A DNA stretch of 5,949 bases from Actinotignum schaalii (GTDB lineage: Bacteria > Actinomycetota > Actinomycetes > Actinomycetales > Actinomycetaceae): NCBI GenBank assembly GCA_946222725.1, contig CAMIHT010000106.1:1-5949 (forward strand), in the 5' to 3' direction. The number at the start of each line of letters is the position of its first letter. Position 1 is the stretch's first letter. The position numbers and the translations under genes were made by a program. Positions 1 to 3,614 of this stretch are shown here, one piece after another. The notes beneath the pieces were generated by a model that was given only the letters and a program-made list of their open reading frames with translations, ran no database searches and was not told the DNA's origin.

Positions 1-249
1 ATTAATACGCACCTGCCCGTCCACAGCGGTAATTTCGAGTTTCGGATCAAAACCGAGGAACGTGTAGCGCCCCCAGGTCTGATCCTGGCCCGCCGATTCG
101 AGCATATAGACGTGATCGGAAACGTTTTTGAGGATCTTCAGGGCGGTGACGGGCGTCAGGGAATCGGAAAGAATTTCGGTGGCAACGGGCGCGGCACGGT
201 ACTCGGATCCGAGGGCGCTCAGCTCAGCGAGGGCAGGGTAAAATTGCAT
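1..249 (-). CDS. trpE: Anthranilate synthase component I, N-terminal part (runs off left edge)
   Basis: The first 83 codons of a minus-strand gene are present; the rest lies beyond the window. The product begins MQFYPALAEL and carries the hallmarks of the anthranilate synthase I N-terminal domain: TPV at residues 32-34, the LES core of the tryptophan feedback-binding motif at 50-52 (YMLESA), and GRYTFLGFDP at 60-69. In this family TrpE, with the glutaminase TrpG, converts chorismate and glutamine to anthranilate, the first committed step of tryptophan synthesis in the cytosol, and tryptophan inhibits it at the LLES region. The ATG is supported by AAAGGA at 255-260, five bases upstream. The relatives PabB and salicylate synthase share the catalytic C-terminal domain, but the LES element followed by GRYTFLGFDP so close to the N-terminus fits TrpE best. 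The gene follows the ECF operon in the same direction after 169 bp. Confidence 0.88.
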   Translation of the reverse strand, partial: MQFYPALAELSALGSEYRAAPVATEILSDSLTPVTALKILKNVSDHVYMLESAGQDQTWGRYTFLGFDPKLEITAVDGQVRIN

Positions 250-342
250 AATTATCCTTTGTGATAACAGTGCGGGGGGTCTTGATTTATGGGGTTACGT
301 TGATCCCTAGGGGCACGTACACGCGAAGCACACGCGTGCGGG

Positions 343-380
343 AAGAAAAATTAGGCGCGCCATCGACGCCAGCCGGCGCC
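343..380 (-). terminator. Possible intrinsic terminator or attenuator between the ECF operon and trpE
   Basis: On the minus strand GGCGC (380-376) can pair with GCGCC (358-354) across a 17-base loop, followed by TAATTTTTCTT with five T in a row at 350-346. A competing hairpin, CGGCGC-TGG-GCGCCG (388-374), uses part of the same 5' arm, so the two cannot form together. The stem next to the T-run is short with a large loop, so this is a moderate candidate. It could end the ECF transcript, or act as an attenuator in front of trpE, whose start is about 95 bp further on. Confidence 0.45.
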
Positions 381-413
381 CAGCGCCGCAAGCTTTGCAC
401 AACCCGTATCCAT
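351..413 (-). CDS. Possible trp leader peptide (20 codons, two Trp)
   Basis: A short open frame, MDTGCAKLAALGAGWRRWRA and stop, begins five bases after the stop codon of the ECF ATPase and ends right at the T-run of the terminator-like hairpin. Two of its last six codons are TGG (371-369 and 362-360), both inside the hairpin sequence. Trp-codon leader peptides that control trp genes by ribosome stalling are an established mechanism, including in Actinobacteria. Against this call: the Shine-Dalgarno is weak (the ATG follows GACGGGT), the two Trp codons are not adjacent, and in a GC-rich hairpin TGG codons are not rare by chance. Translation might instead depend on termination-reinitiation from the upstream gene. 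I do not see a better leader frame or a clear promoter elsewhere between 250 and 418. Confidence 0.3.
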   Translation of the reverse strand: MDTGCAKLAALGAGWRRWRA

Positions 414-418
414 ACCCG

Positions 419-1936
419 TCACTTTAGCAGGCCGAATAGTTCGGCGCGCTGCGTTCCACTTTCCGGATCGCGCGGTTCCAGATGCAGCTCGTTATCAGCC
501 ACCTCGTTAATGAATTCCGGATCGTGGCTGATGACCAGCACCGTGGCTCCGCGCGCTGCAAGCGCGCGGATGTGAGTGGATATAGAGCGGAGATGCCGAT
601 AATCCACCCCGGAGGTCGGTTCGTCAAAGACATAAAACTCGGCATGCGCGACCGTAGCATTGGCGACGACGAGGCGCTGCTTCTGCCCGCCCGATAACGT
701 AGCCGGATGCCGGTCCACCACCTCGCCCAATCCGAGGTCGGCCAAGACCTGCTCGATGCGTTCCTCACTCACCCCGGAATTCCCCAGCGCCACTTCCCCG
801 CGCACGGTTTCCGCGAAAAGCTGGCGGGTGACATCCTGCATCACCAAGCTGGAATGGCGCAGCCGCTCGCGCCCCCGGCACACTTTCCCACCGAAGGAAA
901 TTTGTGCCCCGGATTCCGGGTGGGCCAGGCCGATAAGCACCCGGGCCAGGGTCGTTTTCCCGGCACCGTTAGGCCCCGTCAGCGCGGTCACCTGCCCTGC
1001 TGGGATCTCCACCCGCTCCAGATTAAGTACTTCGTGAGGGCCGTATGCAAAACGCACCGACTCGGCCACCACGCCCGGGACGGTGGGCGCGCTGGCAGGC
1101 GCGCCGGCGTCGTCGCCCTTCTTCCTGGTGAGAGACACGCGCGCCGCACGTTCGGGCACCCGCAAGGTCCGCAGGCCCAGGCCGATACGTTCCTTTTCGT
1201 TCATGGCAAAGAAATCCGCGGCCGGGTAGCGCCCGGTAATGCGCCCGCCGTGCATGACGACGACGCGATCCGCGACTCCACGCAGCGGGTAGAGACGATG
1301 TTCCGCGATGATTGTGGTCCACCCGCGGGCTTTGAGGGCGCGCACAACCTCCGCGAAATGCCCGACCATCTCGGGGCTGAGGTTAGAGGTTGGTTCGTCG
1401 AAAAGGAGGATACGATGCGGACCGACCAGCGCGGCGGCGCTGGCCACCAATTGCAATTCGCCGCCGGAGAGCGCGGCGAGGCGACGCGGAAGGAAACGCT
1501 CAATATTCCAGGTAGTGGCGGCGTGGGCGATGCGTTCCGCGATAACACTCGGATCGTCACCGGCATTTTCGCCAGCGAAAGCGAGCTCCTCAAGTACTTT
1601 CGCGGTGAAGAATTGCGCACGCGGGTTTTGGAAAACGGTCCCGGCCGCGCGCCCGAGTTCCTGGATCGGGGTGGCGGTGGTGCTAAGCCCTGCCAGGCGA
1701 ACCTCGCCGTGCAACTCGCCGGGGTAGAGCTCGGGGATAAGGCCGTTGAGAAGTTTGAGAATCGTGGACTTGCCGGAGCCGGAAGGCCCGGTAATAAGGG
1801 TGCAGGAACCGGCCGGGAAGTCGAGGTCGATATCGCGCACCCCACAATCGGTAGCGGGGAGCTCGGGATCGCTCTCGTAGGTAAAAGTAACGCCGCGCAG
1901 GTAGGTGTCGGGTGCTTGCTGATCGAACGCGCTCAT
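419..1936 (-). CDS. ECF transporter fused double ATPase (EcfA-EcfA')
   Basis: This 505-residue cytosolic protein holds two ABC ATPase domains in one chain and powers the ECF transporter with the upstream T and S components. Domain 1 has Walker A GPSGSGKST (50-58), Q-loop Gln103, signature LSGGELQ (156-162), Walker B ILLFDEPTS (176-184) and switch His213. Domain 2 has Walker A GPNGAGKTT (321-329), Q-loop Gln367, signature LSGGQKQR (414-421), Walker B FYVFDEP (434-440) and His471. A charged, Ala/Pro-rich linker (about 265-290) joins them. All main catalytic residues are present in both halves. The D-loop of domain 1 reads SNLS rather than the usual SxLD. I chose the ATG at 1936-1934 over a longer frame reaching 2014, because it overlaps the ecfT stop as ATGA and has GGAGGAG five bases upstream, and because the extension would lie inside ecfT. 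Single-chain double ATPases are known in YkoD-like ECF systems, in place of separate EcfA1 and EcfA2. Confidence 0.93.
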   Translation of the reverse strand: MSAFDQQAPDTYLRGVTFTYESDPELPATDCGVRDIDLDFPAGSCTLITGPSGSGKSTILKLLNGLIPELYPGELHGEVRLAGLSTTATPIQELGRAAGTVFQNPRAQFFTAKVLEELAFAGENAGDDPSVIAERIAHAATTWNIERFLPRRLAALSGGELQLVASAAALVGPHRILLFDEPTSNLSPEMVGHFAEVVRALKARGWTTIIAEHRLYPLRGVADRVVVMHGGRITGRYPAADFFAMNEKERIGLGLRTLRVPERAARVSLTRKKGDDAGAPASAPTVPGVVAESVRFAYGPHEVLNLERVEIPAGQVTALTGPNGAGKTTLARVLIGLAHPESGAQISFGGKVCRGRERLRHSSLVMQDVTRQLFAETVRGEVALGNSGVSEERIEQVLADLGLGEVVDRHPATLSGGQKQRLVVANATVAHAEFYVFDEPTSGVDYRHLRSISTHIRALAARGATVLVISHDPEFINEVADNELHLEPRDPESGTQRAELFGLLK

Positions 1937-2769
1937 CGCACTCCTCCCGGGGTGAAGCTGATATTGACGAGGTAGTAACGCGCCACGATGAGGGCCGCGA
2001 TCACCGCGAGCCACAGCGCATCCACCCAGGAAAACCGCAGGCGATGCAGCGAGGTGGGACGGGTGCGCGAACCGAGGCCGCGCAGGGTTCCCGCGGCCGT
2101 CATATCATCAGCAATGCGGGCGCAGGAGGAGAGCAGCGGGACCAGGATGAATTCCAGGTAACGCAACGGGTGGAGCAGGGCACTCCACCCCATCGCCAGG
2201 CCGCGCAGCGCCATCGCCTCCCGTACTGCCCGGTATTCGGACACCACGATGGGGAGGAAACGCAGCAGCACCGTGACCGGGGCGGTAACGGCCACCGGAA
2301 TATGGAGAGCGCGCAGCGCGGCCACCAGCTCGCCGGGAACCAGAACCGTGAGGGCATATCCGGCCAGGGCGGCCGCCGCGCACAGCTTAAACATCCAGAA
2401 ACCCAGAGCCACGAAAAATGCGCCCGGGGCGGAGGGCCCGATCAGGCTCGGGAGGAAAATCAAGAAAATCCAGAAGGATTCCACCACGATCACGCCGAGG
2501 GCCAGTTTCACCCGCCCGTTACTCACGAGCGCGAGCGCGGCCACCAACACCACGATCACCGCGAGCAGGAAACTGCCGCGCGTCATGACCAGCGCATTAC
2601 CCACCAGCACGAGGAGGAGAACAGTGCGCGGGTCCGGACGCCAGCACCGGCGCCGATCCAGACGCAGAATCGCACCGGCATCGAGGACCGCGGGCACACC
2701 GGTAGCGGAAGCGAGCGGGCCGCGAGCACGCGGGCCCGCGGCGTCGTCGTTAAAAACTGTGGAATCCAC
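1933..2769 (-). CDS. ecfT: ECF transporter transmembrane coupling protein EcfT
   Basis: This 278-residue membrane protein is the T component that links the ATPases to the substrate-binding S protein. Hydrophobic segments lie near residues 48-83 (two), 88-110, 118-145, 155-175 and 249-267. The long cytoplasmic stretch after about residue 176 carries the two short coupling-helix motifs expected of EcfT, here as ALRG (187-190, within AMALRGL) and TLRG (228-231, within AAGTLRGLG). These are looser than the classical Ala-Arg-Gly but sit in the expected places, and one should dock on each ATPase half. The start is GTG at 2769-2767 with GAGG a few bases upstream, 15 bases after the S component stop. 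A later start is possible, since the first roughly 45 residues are polar and Ala/Arg-rich and are not needed for the fold. The stop overlaps the next gene by four bases, suggesting translational coupling. Confidence 0.88.
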   Translation of the reverse strand: MDSTVFNDDAAGPRARGPLASATGVPAVLDAGAILRLDRRRCWRPDPRTVLLLVLVGNALVMTRGSFLLAVIVVLVAALALVSNGRVKLALGVIVVESFWIFLIFLPSLIGPSAPGAFFVALGFWMFKLCAAAALAGYALTVLVPGELVAALRALHIPVAVTAPVTVLLRFLPIVVSEYRAVREAMALRGLAMGWSALLHPLRYLEFILVPLLSSCARIADDMTAAGTLRGLGSRTRPTSLHRLRFSWVDALWLAVIAALIVARYYLVNISFTPGGVR

Positions 2770-2784
2770 CAGAACCTCGCAGCG

Positions 2785-3351
2785 CTAACGCGCGATACCG
2801 GAGCTGCGGAAATGGCGGCGCAGCACCGAGTCGCCGAAGAAACCGCCGATGATTCCGAGCACGAAAACGGCCACGCCCCAGGTGGCGATCATGCCCGGGG
2901 AGAGGAACCAGCGCAGGCCGTCGGCGTACTCGGTGCCCATGGAGCCGGCGATGTACTGGTAGTAGCTTTCTGCGTCGGTGAGCACCGGGAACCACGGGGT
3001 CACATACCACAGCGACATGAGGGCATAGCCGAGGATCTTGAGGTAACGCTTGCCGCGGGTGAAGAGGTAATCCGCGAGAATACCCAGGCCAAAGGTGAGC
3101 AGCACGGTCACCCACGGATGGCCGGTAAGCACCATGAGCACACCCACGAGCAGTGCCATAATTCCCAGGGTGCCGAATTTCGGAGCGCGTGCCTTGAAGA
3201 GAAACACGACGACGCCATTGGCGATAATCCCGAGCGCGTAGCCCACGAACATCATCGCAGGGTTAATGACACCCAGCATCCCGAAGGCGAAAACAACAAC
3301 AAAGTAGATGGCGGTAAAAACGCCAATATTGATAAAGTCTTTAGTTTTCAC
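2785..3351 (-). CDS. ECF transporter S component, MptD/Trep_Strep family
   Basis: This 188-residue, strongly hydrophobic protein should be the substrate-binding membrane subunit. Six helices are visible near residues 7-27, 33-52, 60-76, 80-95, 105-120 and 157-175, the usual S component size and topology. The opening KTKDFINIGVFTAIYF and the FVGYALGIIANG stretch resemble the MptD/Trep_Strep family, named from treponemes and streptococci; this is recognition by eye and was not searched. The aromatic-rich loop at about 114-148, including WYVTPWFP and ESYYQY, is a likely substrate-facing segment. The start is GTG at 3351-3349 with AGGAG nine bases upstream. It is the first gene of the operon, directly behind a promoter and an iron-box-like palindrome. 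The family's substrate is not settled to my knowledge. The iron box makes heme or another iron-related ligand a fair guess, not a conclusion. Confidence 0.85.
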   Translation of the reverse strand: MKTKDFINIGVFTAIYFVVVFAFGMLGVINPAMMFVGYALGIIANGVVVFLFKARAPKFGTLGIMALLVGVLMVLTGHPWVTVLLTFGLGILADYLFTRGKRYLKILGYALMSLWYVTPWFPVLTDAESYYQYIAGSMGTEYADGLRWFLSPGMIATWGVAVFVLGIIGGFFGDSVLRRHFRSSGIAR

Positions 3352-3360
3352 GGTGAGTCA

Positions 3361-3365
3361 CTCCT
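3361..3365 (-). promoter_or_regulatory. Ribosome binding site of the S component gene
   Basis: AGGAG on the minus strand lies nine bases before the GTG at 3351-3349 and decides that start, since no ATG or GTG with a better site is nearby. Confidence 0.75.
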
Positions 3366-3398
3366 GAACGAAGTAGTGAAGAACGGCGCTCCCTGAGA

Positions 3399-3417
3399 TT
3401 AGGGCACCCTAACTTGA
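3399..3417 (-). promoter_or_regulatory. Candidate DtxR/IdeR iron box upstream of the ECF operon
   Basis: The top strand reads TTAGGGCACCCTAACTTGA. Its first 14 bases (3399-3412) form a perfect inverted repeat, TTAGGG-CA-CCCTAA. Lined up by eye with the DtxR/IdeR consensus TTAGGTTAGSCTAACCTAA, 14 of 19 positions match (15 if the degenerate middle is read generously), and the whole TTAGG and CTAAC cores are kept. It lies 48 bases upstream of the S component GTG and starts about 12 bases after the predicted transcription start, where a repressor could block initiation or early elongation. Iron-loaded DtxR/IdeR normally represses iron-uptake genes in Actinobacteria. A different palindrome-binding regulator remains possible. 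Confidence 0.6.
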
Positions 3418-3431
3418 ACTTTCGGGGATTA

Positions 3432-3459
3432 ACTGTAGCGCTATCTGAGCCTTGGTCAA
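3432..3459 (-). promoter_or_regulatory. Predicted promoter of the ECF operon
   Basis: On the minus strand a -35 box TTGACC (3459-3454) is followed by a 16-base spacer and a -10 box TACAGT (3437-3432). Transcription would begin near 3425 and run through the iron-box palindrome into the S component gene. The -35 matches five of six and the -10 four of six consensus bases. I found no better-spaced pair closer to the gene. Confidence 0.5.
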
Positions 3460-3538
3460 TAGGACGGTTTGGAATGCGTGCGCCGCGAAGCGCGCCACAA
3501 CACCCGTGATGGGCCAACACGGCACCTAACGGAAGAGT

Positions 3539-3557
3539 ATTCTGAGGAATGTATAGT
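3539..3557 (+). promoter_or_regulatory. Possible -10 region of the adhesin promoter with adjoining inverted repeat
   Basis: TATAGT at 3552-3557 is a good -10-like hexamer, 58 bases before the adhesin start. No convincing -35 box lies 16-18 bases upstream. A small inverted repeat, ATTC-TGAG-GAAT (3539-3550), ends one base before the -10 and could be a regulator site that compensates for the weak -35. The evidence is only positional. Confidence 0.35.
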
Positions 3558-3564
3558 TTTTATT

Positions 3565-3589
3565 AAGAACGCGAATGACGGCGTTTTTT
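3565..3589 (+). other. Weak hairpin with T-run in the adhesin leader
   Basis: AAGAACGC (3565-3572) can pair with GCGTTTTT (3581-3588) around an eight-base loop, with one G-T pair, and the right arm is part of a run of six T (3584-3589). It lies downstream of the -10-like box and upstream of the start codon. It looks like a weak terminator or a leader hairpin. With only three G-C pairs it may be chance in this AT-rich stretch. Confidence 0.25.
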
Positions 3590-3596
3590 ATGACCA

Positions 3597-3608
3597 CTCC
3601 AAAGGAGG
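3597..3608 (+). promoter_or_regulatory. Strong Shine-Dalgarno of the adhesin gene, able to self-pair
   Basis: AAAGGAGG (3601-3608) is a near-perfect ribosome binding site six bases before the GTG at 3615, and it fixes that start. CTCC at 3597-3600 can pair with GGAG at 3604-3607 across an AAA loop, which would partly hide the site. The four-base stem is short, so an effect on translation is uncertain. Confidence 0.6.
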
Positions 3609-3614
3609 CAAGTC

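Noticed and set aside
1..249. Salicylate synthase or PabB instead of TrpE, tempting because of the nearby iron box
   Set aside because: The N-terminal LES feedback motif and GRYTFLGFDP element fit TrpE. The visible part gives no sign of a siderophore enzyme, although the catalytic domain is outside the window.
707..1975. A 422-codon plus-strand frame
   Set aside because: It is antisense to the fused ATPase, whose motifs are all present on the minus strand. The frame has no recognisable domain.
1937..2014. A 26-codon N-terminal extension of the ECF ATPase
   Set aside because: It lies inside ecfT, whereas the ATG at 1936 has GGAGGAG and an ATGA overlap with the ecfT stop.
1912..3396. A 494-codon plus-strand frame opposite the ECF genes
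   Set aside because: It is the antisense of ecfT and the S component, has an improbable His/Gln/Glu/Arg-rich composition with no fold or motif, and covers the minus-strand iron-box region. It is a high-GC shadow.
3436..3443. Perfect palindrome TAGCGCTA near the ECF -10 box
   Set aside because: It is only eight bases long, with no known operator match and no second copy. It is easily chance.
3477..3500. GC-rich self-complementary stretch with GTGCGCCGC and GCGCGCCAC
   Set aside because: The pairing is broken by several mismatches and no T-run follows, so it is not convincing as a terminator or an operator.
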